From: Peptoclostridium litorale DSM 5388
Lineage (GTDB): Bacteria; Bacillota; Clostridia; Peptostreptococcales; Peptostreptococcaceae
Assembly: GCF_900141635.1 (NCBI RefSeq)
Contig: NZ_FSRH01000002.1
Location: 1 to 64,000, forward strand
Reading direction: 5' to 3'
Length of the DNA stretch: 64,000 bases
The notes beneath the pieces were generated by a model. It was not told the DNA's origin, ran no database searches, and saw nothing but the letters and a program-made list of their open reading frames with translations. The translations under genes and the position numbers were made by a program. Within the stretch, counting starts at the first letter, position 1, and each line of letters begins with the position of its first letter. Below are positions 34,633-43,997 of this stretch, in pieces.

Positions 34633-36063
34633 TTACTTGTGTACTATTCCGTTTAGTGAAAATGTCTTAGGGTCTGTTATCTTTACGTTTACAAGCTGTC
34701 CCACAAGATCCGAGCCGCCTTCGAAGTTTACAAGCTTGTGCTGGCTCGTTCTTCCCATAAGCCTTGAAGAGTCAGTTTTGCTCTGTCCTTCAACAAGAAC
34801 CTCGACAATCTCGTCCTGGTAGCTTTCGTTTATTTTGGCGCTTATCTCGTTCACCTTGTTCATGAGCCTGTTTAGCCTTTCTTTTTTAACGTCCTCTTCA
34901 ACCTGGTCTTCCATAGTTGCCGCAGGTGTTCCTGTCCTCTTTGAATATATGAATGTAAACGCCGAATCGTATTCGACATTTTTCACAACGTCAAGAGTGT
35001 CTAAAAAGTCCGCTTCAGTTTCTCCAGGGAAACCTACTATTATATCCGTAGAGAAAGCCATGTCGGGGATTTCTCTTTTTATCTTTTCAACAAGAGCAAG
35101 GTAGTGCTCTTTTGTATATCTTCTGTTCATCTTCTTTAAAACTTGGCTGCTTCCCGACTGGAATGGCAGATGAAGATGCCTGCACACCTTTTTGCAGTCC
35201 CTCATAGCATATATAAGCTCATCTGAGAGGTCCTTTGGATGAGAGGTCATGAATCTTATTCGTTCTATTCCATCTATTTCATTTACCGATCTTAGAAGCT
35301 CTGCGAAAGAGTGCTGCTCTGCAAGAGTCTTTCCATAAGAGTTGACATTTTGTCCAAGTAGCGTTATCTCTTTTGCGCCTTGAGATGCGGCAAGCCTTAT
35401 CTCGTCAAGTATCTCCTTTGGATGCCTGCTTCTTTCCCTTCCCCTTGTATAAGGCACTATGCAGTATGTGCAGAAGTTGTTGCATCCGAATGTTATGTTC
35501 ACATACGCCTTTAGATCAAACTTTCTTATGCTCCTCATGCCCTCTATGACCTGTCCGTCTATGTTCCATACGTCAACTATTGTCTTCTTTGAACTAAACG
35601 AATCGTATATATACTGCGGAAGCTTGTGAAAATTGTGAGTTCCAAATATGGCATCGACATGCCTGAATGACTTGTTAATTTCAGCTACCACATGTTCTTG
35701 TTGCATCATGCAGCCACAAATCATTATTTGGAAGTCAGGATTTTTATTCTTTATGGTCTTCATGTGTCCTAGCTTTCCATAGACCTTAAGTTCAGCATGT
35801 TCCCTCACAGCACATGTATTGAATATTACAAGGTCTGATTCATTTATGTCTGAAGCCTCTTCATAACCCATCTTCATAAGCATGAAATTCATCTTTTCAG
35901 AGTCATGTTCGTTCATCTGACATCCGTAGGTTGTAGTGAAATATGTTTTTTTCCTGCCCGTTTTTTCAAAGTGTTCGTCGTTTATTGCTCTTACTTTTCT
36001 TATATATTCCTCTTGCATTGCCATCTCTTCCTGAGGGGCTATAGTTTGTTTTCTTTCGCCCAA
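34633..36063 (-). CDS. miaB: tRNA-2-methylthio-N6-dimethylallyladenosine synthase MiaB
   Basis: About 476 residues from a TTG with AAGGAG nine bases ahead. N-terminal MTTase domain with cluster-binding Cys in TYGCQMNEHD, FNTCAVRE and CGCMMQ; radical-SAM core with CxxxCxxC in FGCNNFCTYCIVPYTRGRE; C-terminal TRAM domain (SYQDEIVEVLVEGQ...GRTSQHKLVNF). It methylthiolates i6A37 made by MiaA. First gene of the miaB-mutS-mutL-miaA-hfq block. A 30-codon fragment resembling this gene lies after lexA. Confidence 0.95.
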   Translation of the reverse strand: MGERKQTIAPQEEMAMQEEYIRKVRAINDEHFEKTGRKKTYFTTTYGCQMNEHDSEKMNFMLMKMGYEEASDINESDLVIFNTCAVREHAELKVYGKLGHMKTIKNKNPDFQIMICGCMMQQEHVVAEINKSFRHVDAIFGTHNFHKLPQYIYDSFSSKKTIVDVWNIDGQVIEGMRSIRKFDLKAYVNITFGCNNFCTYCIVPYTRGRERSRHPKEILDEIRLAASQGAKEITLLGQNVNSYGKTLAEQHSFAELLRSVNEIDGIERIRFMTSHPKDLSDELIYAMRDCKKVCRHLHLPFQSGSSQVLKKMNRRYTKEHYLALVEKIKREIPDMAFSTDIIVGFPGETEADFLDTLDVVKNVEYDSAFTFIYSKRTGTPAATMEDQVEEDVKKERLNRLMNKVNEISAKINESYQDEIVEVLVEGQSKTDSSRLMGRTSQHKLVNFEGGSDLVGQLVNVKITDPKTFSLNGIVHK

Positions 36064-36402
36064 TTGTAACAACTCCTTAAACTCTAATTACTTTGATTTA
36101 TTAGTATTTTCTCCGATTGAGAATCAAATTTAATTATATCATAAAAGAAAGTATTATAAGAAAGAATTTTAGAGCTTTTAAAGTTGCGGTGAAATAAAAA
36201 AACAGGTTGATATGTACAGGCTCATCAACAATGGGCTTTAAGTTTGCATTTATGAATCGTATTTGCTAATATGATTTATAACATCATTGCAAAACGATGT
36301 TAATAATTGGATGAAAGGTGGAAGAAAGAATGAGCCCAACGTTTTATAGAACATCAATTTCAAATTTCGAATTCACAAACGAAAATTTAGTGAGGATATG
36401 CA

Positions 36403-37452
36403 ATGGATAATCAAGAGAAAAAATACGAGCGACGTGTTCGATATAAAGGCACTCACCCTAAATCTTTTAAAGAAAAATATAAGGAACTGCAACCAGATAA
36501 ATATGCAGATACTGTGGCAAAAGTTATTCGAAAGGGCAGCACGCCTGCCGGCATGCATATCTCAATTTGCGTTAATGAAATATTAGAATTCTTACAAATT
36601 ACTCCCGGACAAATTGGATTAGACGCAACACTAGGTTATGGCGGCCATACTTTAGAAATGCTTAAATGCTTAGATTCAAAGGGACACTTGTATGCACTTG
36701 ATGTAGATCCTATTGAATTGCCGCGTACTAGGGATCGTTTAGAGAGTTTAGGTTATGACTCCAAAATTTTAACGATCAGGCAATTGAACTTTTCCAATAT
36801 AGATCAAATCACGGCCGAATCAGGACCGCTAAATTTTGTATTAGCAGATCTAGGTGTCTCTTCAATGCAAATAGACAATCCTGAAAGAGGATTTTCATAT
36901 AAGACTGAAGGGCCATTGGACTTACGACTTAATCCTAAAAAAGGCATATCTGCTGCAGAGCGTTTAAAAAATATTTCACAAGATGAATTACATGGTATGT
37001 TGATAGAAAATGCGGACGAGCCTCATGCCGAAGCAATCGCTCATGCTATTATTTCTGAAATTAAAAAGGGAACAGACATATCAACAACAACTCAGCTCCA
37101 ACATATAATCAAAGAGGCTCTGAAATTCATACCGGAAAATAAAAGAAATGATGAGATCAAAAAATCCTGTCAACGATCTTTCCAAGCGTTGCGAATTGAT
37201 GTAAACAGTGAATTTGAAGTGTTATATGAATTTTTGGAAAAACTTCCTGCTGCCCTTGCTGAGGGTGGGCGTGTTGCCATACTTTCTTTTCATTCAGGAG
37301 AAGATCGTCTTGTCAAAAAATCGTTTAAACGTTTATTTCGTGAAGGCGTTTACCGAGAAATTTCTCCTGAGATTATCCGCCCATCGGCAGAAGAATGTAA
37401 TATCAATAGTCGTGCTCGTTCTACAAAAATGCGTTGGGCTATAAAAGCATGA
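36403..37452 (+). CDS. RsmH-like 16S rRNA m4C1402 methyltransferase, paralogue outside the dcw cluster
   Basis: 349 residues. SAM-binding and RsmH motifs: HISICVNEILEFL, GLDATLGYGGHTLEMLK, LYALDVDPIEL, FVLADLGVSSMQIDNPERGFSYKTEGPLDLRLNP, SFQALRIDVNSEF, GGRVAILSFHSGEDRLVKKSFK and RARSTKMRWAIK. Canonical RsmH starts with a short H-x-x-V-L segment; this protein has about 50 extra N-terminal residues rich in Lys and Arg. It is not followed by ftsL/pbp genes, so it is a second or stand-alone version. Arg codons are often CGT/CGC, unlike its neighbours' AGA/AGG, suggesting transfer. Followed by its own terminator. Confidence 0.85.
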   Translation: MDNQEKKYERRVRYKGTHPKSFKEKYKELQPDKYADTVAKVIRKGSTPAGMHISICVNEILEFLQITPGQIGLDATLGYGGHTLEMLKCLDSKGHLYALDVDPIELPRTRDRLESLGYDSKILTIRQLNFSNIDQITAESGPLNFVLADLGVSSMQIDNPERGFSYKTEGPLDLRLNPKKGISAAERLKNISQDELHGMLIENADEPHAEAIAHAIISEIKKGTDISTTTQLQHIIKEALKFIPENKRNDEIKKSCQRSFQALRIDVNSEFEVLYEFLEKLPAALAEGGRVAILSFHSGEDRLVKKSFKRLFREGVYREISPEIIRPSAEECNINSRARSTKMRWAIKA

Positions 37453-37511
37453 TTTGTAAATGAGATTTAAAAATGATGTTTTTGACATCATCAAATAAAT
37501 CAATACATTGT

Positions 37512-37545
37512 AAGACGGGATATTATTTGATATCCCGTCTTTGTT
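37512..37545 (+). terminator. Terminator of the RsmH-like gene
   Basis: AAGACGGGATA (37512-37522) and TATCCCGTCTT (37531-37541), then TGTTT. The remaining gap to 37733 has no gene I can support. Confidence 0.75.
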
Positions 37546-37732
37546 TGGGGGATTTTACTGGGGTAATATTCCATGCTATATCAGAAAAGGATTACTTTAT
37601 GAGAATGTGTTTAAATATTGAACAATATTTTTTTAGTTTTATCGTTTATGATAATAACATTTCCGAAATTGGGAATATATAAATTATAAAGCAGTCTGAG
37701 TTATATCTACTTTTTCATAGGCGGTGATAATT

Positions 37733-38056
37733 TTGAGCCCTGCAGTATGGATAGCGATTTATTTGCCCACATTTGTACTGTTCTTTATTTTAATACCATC
37801 AGAAAGAAGGATTATTACTGCTAAGAGCAGACAGAGAAAGAAAAGAGGTGTTCAAATGTCAAATGATTTAATCAAAAGCTATATCGGTAAGGTCTGTAAT
37901 ATATCATCTGGTTCATTTGGTCCTACCTTCAAACGAGTGAGAATTATTGAAGTAGTCGACAATTGGATTAAGGTTGAAGGAAAAGGAAAAACAGATTTGA
38001 TCAATATAGATTTTATCCAAAACATCAAGATACTATCGGATAAGCACCAAGAGTAA
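37733..38056 (+). CDS. Hypothetical membrane-anchored small-barrel protein
   Basis: About 107 residues: one N-terminal membrane segment (AVWIAIYLPTFVLFFILI), a basic linker (RRIITAKSRQRKKRG), then SNDLIKSYIGKVCNISSGSFGPTFKRVRIIEVVDNWIKVEGKGKTDLINIDFIQNIKIL, which reads as a small SH3/Lsm-like beta barrel facing the cytoplasm. The start is either TTG at 37733 (better spaced from GGCGGTGA) or GTG at 37724. Function unknown. It lies between the RsmH-like gene and a potassium channel, not tightly linked to either. Confidence 0.62.
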   Translation: MSPAVWIAIYLPTFVLFFILIPSERRIITAKSRQRKKRGVQMSNDLIKSYIGKVCNISSGSFGPTFKRVRIIEVVDNWIKVEGKGKTDLINIDFIQNIKILSDKHQE

Positions 38057-38137
38057 CTTTCTATTCGTGGTGCGCGAGCTTGAATAATAGCATACAGCTG
38101 TCTGCACCTTTATGTCCTTCGTTCGAAGGAGGAAAAT

Positions 38138-38944
38138 ATGACCAATAAGACATTGAATAAAAAATCGAGAATTTATTATGAAGTGATGATTGCTCTATTA
38201 GCAGTAATTGCAGTATCTATAACTTTTCTTGATTTAATGGGTAAAGTTGACATAGAGTCCTCGCCAAAGCTTTACTATGTTGAGCTTTGCATTTTAATCA
38301 TATTTACAGTCGATTACTTTTCTAGGCTGTTTTTATCCACTGACAAGCCTGCCTTTTTCAAAGAAAATATTCCAGATTTAATTGCCATTATACCCTTTAG
38401 CTCTTTCTTTAGAATTTTTAGAGCCGCAAGGCTATTCCGGATAATGAGGTTTGCACGAATTTTTAAATTTCTAAAATTTATTATTTTTGCTAAAAAGCTT
38501 AAGCGTAATATTAATAGCTTTGTCTATACAAATGGTTTTATTTATATAGCATATATGACTGTTGCAGTAATTTTGTTTGGAGCAATAGGAATCTACCACT
38601 TAGAATACGGCTTGACAATTAACAAATTTGAAGATGCGCTTTGGTGGAGCTTTGTAACTGCAACAACTGTTGGATATGGAGATATATCTCCCGTGACTTC
38701 GTCGGGAAGAATTCTGGCTGCAATGTTGATGCTTGTTGGCATAGGATTCATAGGTATGCTAACCGGTACAATTGCAACTTACTTTTTGAGTAGCAGAACT
38801 GTTCAAGTCGAAAAAAACCAAAGTAGAATTGTTGATTTATCTGAGTTGAGTGAGGATGAATTTAAAGAAGCATTGAGTTTTATTCAATATTTAAATTCAA
38901 TATTTAAAAAACAAAAGATAGATCAACGTAGCTGTTTTATGTAA
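38138..38944 (+). CDS. Voltage-gated potassium channel (six-span Kv type)
   Basis: 268 residues. Six membrane segments, with the S4 voltage sensor FRIFRAARLFRIMRFARIFKFLKF (residues 91-114, basic residue roughly every third position), a pore helix and the K-selectivity filter TVGYGD (177-182), followed by S6 GILAAMLMLVGIGFIGMLTGTIATYFL-type helix and a short coiled C-terminus. No RCK/TrkA domain is attached. The ATG follows GGAGGA. Single gene ending at a strong terminator. Voltage gating is inferred from S4. Confidence 0.92.
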   Translation: MTNKTLNKKSRIYYEVMIALLAVIAVSITFLDLMGKVDIESSPKLYYVELCILIIFTVDYFSRLFLSTDKPAFFKENIPDLIAIIPFSSFFRIFRAARLFRIMRFARIFKFLKFIIFAKKLKRNINSFVYTNGFIYIAYMTVAVILFGAIGIYHLEYGLTINKFEDALWWSFVTATTVGYGDISPVTSSGRILAAMLMLVGIGFIGMLTGTIATYFLSSRTVQVEKNQSRIVDLSELSEDEFKEALSFIQYLNSIFKKQKIDQRSCFM

Positions 38945-38945
38945 A

Positions 38946-38981
38946 AAGAGGTGCGGATTAATAAGACTCACACCTCTTTTT
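38946..38981 (+). terminator. Terminator of the potassium channel gene
   Basis: AAAGAGGTG and CACCTCTTT around a 17-nt loop, followed by a run of T. Confidence 0.82.
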
Positions 38982-39117
38982 TTGATATTAAATCAATATG
39001 ATCCTTTACTTCTGGTAAATCAACTCGGATACATTCACTTATTTAGAGATCATCTAAAGCTATATATGCATGGAACCATTATTTAGCGATAACTGAAATT
39101 GTCACAGAAAACTAACT

Positions 39118-39846
39118 CTAAGATATTCTACGCTTGAACCGCCTAAAGCATAAGGCGATCAAAATTAGAATGTATAAGAATCCCGCCAGCGAATATCCCC
39201 AATATGGCATAAATCCGAATGATGGATTCGCCAGTTTGTTTATAGACATAGCTGGCCAGTATCCTGGAATACAGCCTAAAAGCAGGTTCCATTTTTCAGG
39301 AACGTAGAACGCAGTTAAAGGCAATATTATCATTAGACTCGTACCTTTTACAAGTGCAAAGCCCTCCACTCTGTTATTTGCGAAACTGTTTATCAGAATC
39401 ATGCTAAATGGCGCTGACATAGCAATCAATGTGTTTATAACGAATGACTCTACAAAACTGATAGTAACCAAATCTAAAAACCAGGTGATGAACATGCCCG
39501 ATAGTATTGAGACTATGGAAAAAAAGAATACTTTAGTGCCTAAATAGTGGGACAGTGTTAAAGGTGTCACTCTTATGGCCAGAAGTACATTTTCCTCTCT
39601 CTCGTCCAGCAGTGTGAATGCCGCGAGCGCTCCGTAAATATACGGATTAGCAATAATGAAGAACACCAATATTGCGGGATAATGGTTCATCAAATCAAAG
39701 TCCTCTATAAAGGCATCCCTGAAAAATGGGATTGATAATTTTCCAACCGCTGCCAACAAAGCCGGATATACCAACAGCAGGAGCATCAGGTTATCTTTGC
39801 CTATTCTCTTGATCTGATAAACAATGAGTTTGATATCCTTATGCAT
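39118..39846 (-). CDS. ABC-2 type exporter permease (second)
   Basis: 242 residues with six membrane spans, among them LMLLLLVYPALLAAVG, AILVFFIIANPYIYGALAAFTLL and WGYSLAGFLYILILIALC. The cytoplasmic loop LLDEREENVLLAIRVTPLTLSHYLGTK is typical of ABC-2 permeases, where it contacts the ATPase. The start is taken as the ATG 11 bases after AAGGAG; it overlaps the preceding gene by 8 bp. Third gene of an ATPase-permease-permease operon; substrate unknown. Confidence 0.8.
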   Translation of the reverse strand: MHKDIKLIVYQIKRIGKDNLMLLLLVYPALLAAVGKLSIPFFRDAFIEDFDLMNHYPAILVFFIIANPYIYGALAAFTLLDEREENVLLAIRVTPLTLSHYLGTKVFFFSIVSILSGMFITWFLDLVTISFVESFVINTLIAMSAPFSMILINSFANNRVEGFALVKGTSLMIILPLTAFYVPEKWNLLLGCIPGYWPAMSINKLANPSFGFMPYWGYSLAGFLYILILIALCFRRFKRRIS

Positions 39847-40570
39847 CAATATCACGACTCCTTCCTATAATTCTCCTGTTGAAATGTTTTATGCACAATC
39901 GGTAAAGAGCATGTATTGCAATCGTGTTGTAAATCACCGCATAAACAATGTCATACCAAGGCTTTGGGGTCAATATTGACTGCAGCAGTATGACTAGGCC
40001 GTAGGAGGGCATTATATATATGATATGTCTAAATCCTTGAAGCGACGCAATGTCAAACATCCAAAGCAGCGGCATGTTGAAAAATGTAAATAGAACGCCC
40101 ATAGGAAACAGAAAATCTGTAAAAGTTTTAAAAAAACTGCTCAGCAGGAATCCGAGCAACGTATAAAATGCTGAAGCCACTAGTACCGATAAGAGCATAT
40201 ACATGTAATTTGCATTCAAGTTCTTGATGAAAGAGACGCTGGCCACTACTGCTGTAGTCACCAGCAAGACATAAAGAGATAGCGAAATGACCTTGGATAT
40301 CAGGTATTCACTTGTTTTTAGCGGTGTCGTAACAATAGAGTATATAAAGCCCTGTCCCCTCTCGAAATAAACTATAGCACCCATGAACAGCAATCCCATT
40401 GTGGCCAAGTCCGATAGTAAAACGATTGGAATTACATACTGCATGTATTCAGCTGGAAAGAGGATTATGACACCTATCCACATTACCGTTAAGACGAAGC
40501 CAACTGCATACAGCTTGTTACTAATCTGGAATCTGACATCCCACTTAATTGTGCTTAGAAATTTATTCAT
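39839..40570 (-). CDS. ABC-2 type exporter permease (first)
   Basis: 243 residues, MNKFLSTIKWDVRFQISNKLYAVGFVLTVMWIGVIIL, six spans, with a coupling-loop motif FERGQGFIYSIVTTPLKTSEYLISKVISL comparable to the next gene's. The two permeases are thus weakly paralogous and probably form a heterodimer. The ATG has AAGGAG ahead and starts one base after the ATPase stop. Such two-permease systems include fluoroquinolone- and lantibiotic-type exporters; nothing here fixes the substrate. Confidence 0.8.
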   Translation of the reverse strand: MNKFLSTIKWDVRFQISNKLYAVGFVLTVMWIGVIILFPAEYMQYVIPIVLLSDLATMGLLFMGAIVYFERGQGFIYSIVTTPLKTSEYLISKVISLSLYVLLVTTAVVASVSFIKNLNANYMYMLLSVLVASAFYTLLGFLLSSFFKTFTDFLFPMGVLFTFFNMPLLWMFDIASLQGFRHIIYIMPSYGLVILLQSILTPKPWYDIVYAVIYNTIAIHALYRLCIKHFNRRIIGRSRDIDA

Positions 40571-40571
40571 A

Positions 40572-41426
40572 TCAACCAAGTCTCCTTCCGGTAACTTTAA
40601 TGAATACATCTTCAAGTGTCATTTCCTGAGAGTGGATAGTCCGTATTTTATGGGATTTCAATATGTCGAGAAACGGCTGATTGTACCCAATACCATCTAA
40701 ACTAAATGAGTTTGCCTTTATGCCTCCATTGGCATAATACTCGACTTTGACCATGTTTTTGCCATGTTTCAATTTCAACTCCTGTGGATTATCCAGTTCT
40801 ATAATTTTACCGTCTACAATAAAAGCAAGACGGTTGCAAAGGTCGTCGGCAATTTGCATGTTATGTGTTGAGATAACTATAGTTTTGCCTTTTGCCTTTT
40901 CATTTAGTATGATGTTTTTTATTGTTTTTACATTGACCGGATCCATGCCTATGGTTGGTTCGTCAAGGAAAAGGATATCACCATTGTTTAGCAGCGCCCT
41001 GGCAAAATTGAGCCTCATTTTCATACCCTTTGAGAAATGCTCCACCCTTTCATTTTTAGAATCGAGCAGTCCAACGGCATCCAGCAGTTCCTCCAAGTTC
41101 CAAGTTGGCCCCGAATAGAGGGATTTGAAAAATTTCAGATTGTCAATGGCCGTCAGTTTAAGAAAATGATTTGGAAGTTCAAAACCCACGCCGATTCTTT
41201 CATAAATCTCAGACCCAAAACTCTTCAGGTCTCTGCCGTAAATTTCTATATAGCCTTCATAATTATCCAGCAGCTTGATCATTATGTTTTGAGTAGTTGT
41301 TTTACCAGCTCCCGAAGGTCCAAGAAAACCAAATATTTCACCTTCGGCTATATCAAAGCTGATGCCTTTAATCACCTCTACGTCGGATGACGGGTAACTA
41401 TACCTTAGATCTTTAATTTTGATCAT
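40572..41426 (-). CDS. ABC exporter ATP-binding protein
   Basis: 284 residues. Walker A GPSGAGKTTTQ (residues 37-47), Q-loop region ERIGVGFELPNHFLKLTAIDNL, signature HFSKGMKMRLNFARALL, Walker B DILFLDEPTIGMDP and the switch His in VISTHN. It powers the two permeases downstream. The ATG follows GGGAGGCTGTTT. It begins the operon; the preceding gene ends in a terminator. No regulator gene is adjacent. Confidence 0.92.
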   Translation of the reverse strand: MIKIKDLRYSYPSSDVEVIKGISFDIAEGEIFGFLGPSGAGKTTTQNIMIKLLDNYEGYIEIYGRDLKSFGSEIYERIGVGFELPNHFLKLTAIDNLKFFKSLYSGPTWNLEELLDAVGLLDSKNERVEHFSKGMKMRLNFARALLNNGDILFLDEPTIGMDPVNVKTIKNIILNEKAKGKTIVISTHNMQIADDLCNRLAFIVDGKIIELDNPQELKLKHGKNMVKVEYYANGGIKANSFSLDGIGYNQPFLDILKSHKIRTIHSQEMTLEDVFIKVTGRRLG

Positions 41427-41526
41427 ATAAACAGCCTCCCTCTTTAAAAATATATGTTAGTACATAAATACTTCTAATAGGATGCCCCGACATTTTTGCA
41501 GGGTTTCATAAATACTCTTCTTAAAA

Positions 41527-41546
41527 AAAGAGCCACGAGGCTCTGT
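41527..41546 (-). terminator. Terminator of the 41567-41905 gene
   Basis: AGAGCC-tcgt-GGCTCT followed on the minus strand by seven T, between the hypothetical gene and the ABC operon. Confidence 0.75.
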
Positions 41547-41566
41547 TCAACAGATTGATATTTTCA

Positions 41567-41905
41567 TCATGTTTTCAATTTTTTAATCCTTTCAAGAAAA
41601 GACTTTTTATCATACTCTGTAACAAATTGCTTGACTATGTCCGTTGGTTCCAAATCCATATACTCAAACGCATATACAAAGCAACCCATAAGGCTTTCAA
41701 ACTGATATCTTATTTTTAACAACTCGGCTTCAAACATCTCACCCTCAATTCGCTCTGAATCTCTATAACAATATTGATTCTCCTCCATATTAAGAATGTC
41801 CTCATATAGGGATATTAGATGATTGTAGCACGAGAGAAAAATGCCGCTTATAGCTTGATCATCATATATAATATCTTTTTTTAAAAGTTTTTCATTACCG
41901 TACAT
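41567..41905 (-). CDS. Hypothetical helical protein
   Basis: 112 residues starting MYGNEKLLKKDIIYDDQAISGIFLSCYNHLISLYEDILNMEENQYCYRDSERIEGEMFEAELLKIRYQFESLMG and ending KSFLERIKKLKT. It is predominantly helical, acidic in the middle and cytoplasmic. No family recognised. The ATG follows AAAGGG. The 359-bp gap upstream of it (to 42265) is AT-rich and contains no gene, repeat or signal that I can support. Confidence 0.55.
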   Translation of the reverse strand: MYGNEKLLKKDIIYDDQAISGIFLSCYNHLISLYEDILNMEENQYCYRDSERIEGEMFEAELLKIRYQFESLMGCFVYAFEYMDLEPTDIVKQFVTEYDKKSFLERIKKLKT

Positions 41906-42264
41906 TGCACTCACCCTTTCTCAATGAAAATTTCATCACACATCCTTATCTCAGTTTATATTCTTATACCCTAATAACATAACAATAAATTTTATTAAAT
42001 AGATGTATGAATTGTGCACAAAAATCAATTGTAATTCACAGCATTTTGGCTGATCCTAGCTTATTTGATTAAAAGAAAATCCATCCAACAAGTAGAAGAC
42101 ATACTTGATTTTTCATATAGTAATTTTACAGCGTATTATATGGGTATTAAAAATTATATGGCAAGTCCATATCAACTGTTTACATATATAGCTATTGGCA
42201 ATTATCCCCTATGATAAATATTCATAACGGTAATACTGGCGGCTGTAAGAGAGGATGATGCATA

Positions 42265-43410
42265 ATGAATGATATATTAGAAAAACTGACCAAAGAGGGC
42301 CTTAAAAAGATTTTAGGGCTTGAAACAGCTTATAAATACAATAAATCCGATTTGATCAATATGGTGCTTGATAAAATTGACGGTAATGAGGTTTTGATCA
42401 AGAGGATTTTCAGGGATTTTTCAGCCGAGCTTGCTGTTCATCCGTCAGATGTTGAAAAGATGCTCAAGTGCACTAGATGGGAGAGAGATCGCTGGACAAA
42501 GGATGGAAAGCTGAAAGTCAGCCATATGGATGAATTCAACAAATGGGGTAAAACCATTAAATGTCCTATGTATGATAGGTATTCACTAATGCATATTACG
42601 CCAAAACATTTGGAAAGCTGGAGAACAGAGCATGAGGAAGCAAAGAGGAGCAACAGAAAAAAGACAGCTCAAAGAGCTAAAGAAACAGCAACTTCAACCA
42701 TTATGAAAAAAGATGATTTTGAGCACGATTGGAAAGATACTGTGAAAGAGTGGGCAAAGGAGGATATGTACATGAGTGCAGCCTTTCAGCTTGCATATTG
42801 GACTGTGATTGTCTCGAGATGGGCTAAGGAATATCATATGAAAACCTGCAGTGCACGCATTGGCAAAAGAGATGAGTGCAGAGCTAAGAAAAAAAATTAC
42901 TACAACATGAAGGACGAAGCCCTTATCCTTTTGACCAAAACGCCTTTTTCAAAGATTTATTTTTATAGGCCGGACAACCCCGATAAGATGGACTTGTATT
43001 TTTGTGACAAGCATTATGAGGATTGGGTGGATCAAAGGAGCTATGCTGTATTCATGGACAGGTGGATGTATTTGGGTATGAATGAGGAAGTGATTAAGGG
43101 ATGTTCTGATTGCAGGTGCGATATAGATGAAGACTATTATTCACGCTATTATATTAGAGTAGAGGATTGTGATAAGGCTCCTAACGTTTACTTTAAATTC
43201 TATATACCATATCCAAAGGCAAAGCAATTTTTACCGGATCCTTCAATGTTGGAAATGGTTTATCACAGACAGGAGGTTAATGACAGCAGCCTTCTCAGAT
43301 TTGGGCGAACCCTTTTTGATGATGAAAAGATAATATATAGCGAGCAGACTGTACAAAAGCATTTTGAAGAGGCTATGGAAACGTTAAAAATGTATATAGA
43401 TGAGAGTTAA
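42265..43410 (+). CDS. Hypothetical cysteine-rich protein with SAP-like N-terminus
   Basis: 381 residues; I do not recognise the family. The N-terminus (LTKEGLKKILGLETAYKYNKSDLINMVLDKI) has a helix-turn-helix rhythm like a SAP or small DNA-binding domain. LKCTRWERDRWTKDGKLKVSHMDEFNKWGK follows, then a Lys/Arg-rich helix, and the second half carries Cys/His clusters (KTCSARIGKRDEC, YFCDKHYEDW, GCSDCRCDIDED) that could bind zinc. No membrane spans or signal peptide. The ATG follows AGAGAGGATG. The next gene starts 87 bp downstream. A nucleic-acid role is only suggested by composition. Confidence 0.6.
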   Translation: MNDILEKLTKEGLKKILGLETAYKYNKSDLINMVLDKIDGNEVLIKRIFRDFSAELAVHPSDVEKMLKCTRWERDRWTKDGKLKVSHMDEFNKWGKTIKCPMYDRYSLMHITPKHLESWRTEHEEAKRSNRKKTAQRAKETATSTIMKKDDFEHDWKDTVKEWAKEDMYMSAAFQLAYWTVIVSRWAKEYHMKTCSARIGKRDECRAKKKNYYNMKDEALILLTKTPFSKIYFYRPDNPDKMDLYFCDKHYEDWVDQRSYAVFMDRWMYLGMNEEVIKGCSDCRCDIDEDYYSRYYIRVEDCDKAPNVYFKFYIPYPKAKQFLPDPSMLEMVYHRQEVNDSSLLRFGRTLFDDEKIIYSEQTVQKHFEEAMETLKMYIDES

Positions 43411-43497
43411 AATGGCTTCTTCTATATTATGCACATCTGTATAGAAAACAATATGGCCATCTGGTATTACTCGTGAATTTTCAAAGGAGTGATTGAT

Positions 43498-43938
43498 ATG
43501 AACAGGCATTATGTGCATACGCAAATAGGATACCTGCTTATAATAATATATTCTTTTGTGCTGGCTGTTGTCACTTACCAAGTGATTATTTCTGGATTTG
43601 ATTTGATAGCCGCATGGGTGTTAGTCCTTATTGTAATTGTAATGGCATTGTTTACAACTCTAACAGTTGAAATTGATGAAGAATTTTTGAGGATTAGGTT
43701 TGGAATAGGGCTAATCCGAAAAAAATTAGCACTGAGTGAAATAAAATCATGCAGCATTGTAAAAAACCGCTGGTACTATGGCTGGGGAATTCACTTGACT
43801 CCCCGAGGATGGCTTTACAACGTTTCCGGATTTGATGCTGTTGAAATAGTAATGAAGAGCGGCAAAAAATACCGAATAGGTACAGATGTTCCAGATGAAC
43901 TCGAAAAAGCCCTCTGCCAATCGGCTGACATCAAATGA
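43498..43938 (+). CDS. Membrane protein with bPH/DUF304-like C-terminus
   Basis: 146 residues from an ATG with AAAGGAG ahead. Two membrane spans (YLLIIIYSFVLAVVTYQVII, AAWVLVLIVIVMALFTTLTV) are followed by FLRIRFGIGLIRKKLALSEIKSCSIVKNRWYYGWGIHLTPRGWLYNVSGFDAVEIVMKSGKKYRIGTDVPDEL, a bacterial PH-like strand pattern ending in the usual (I/R)G(T)DxP turn. Function unknown. It converges with the MFS gene on a shared terminator. Confidence 0.7.
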   Translation: MNRHYVHTQIGYLLIIIYSFVLAVVTYQVIISGFDLIAAWVLVLIVIVMALFTTLTVEIDEEFLRIRFGIGLIRKKLALSEIKSCSIVKNRWYYGWGIHLTPRGWLYNVSGFDAVEIVMKSGKKYRIGTDVPDELEKALCQSADIK

Positions 43939-43965
43939 GATTAAAAGGTAAGAATATATGAATGA

Positions 43966-43997
43966 AAAGGAGGGGCCTTAAGGCCCCTCCTTTTCAT
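43966..43997. terminator. Bidirectional terminator
   Basis: GAAAAGGAGGGGCCTT and its exact complement form a 32-bp uninterrupted palindrome with A/T tracts at both ends, between converging genes; it overlaps the last codon of the MFS gene. Confidence 0.85.

Noticed and set aside
36331-36390. 19-codon frame upstream of the RsmH-like gene as a possible leader peptide
   Set aside because: Too short, no regulatory codon pattern and no attenuator hairpin follows.
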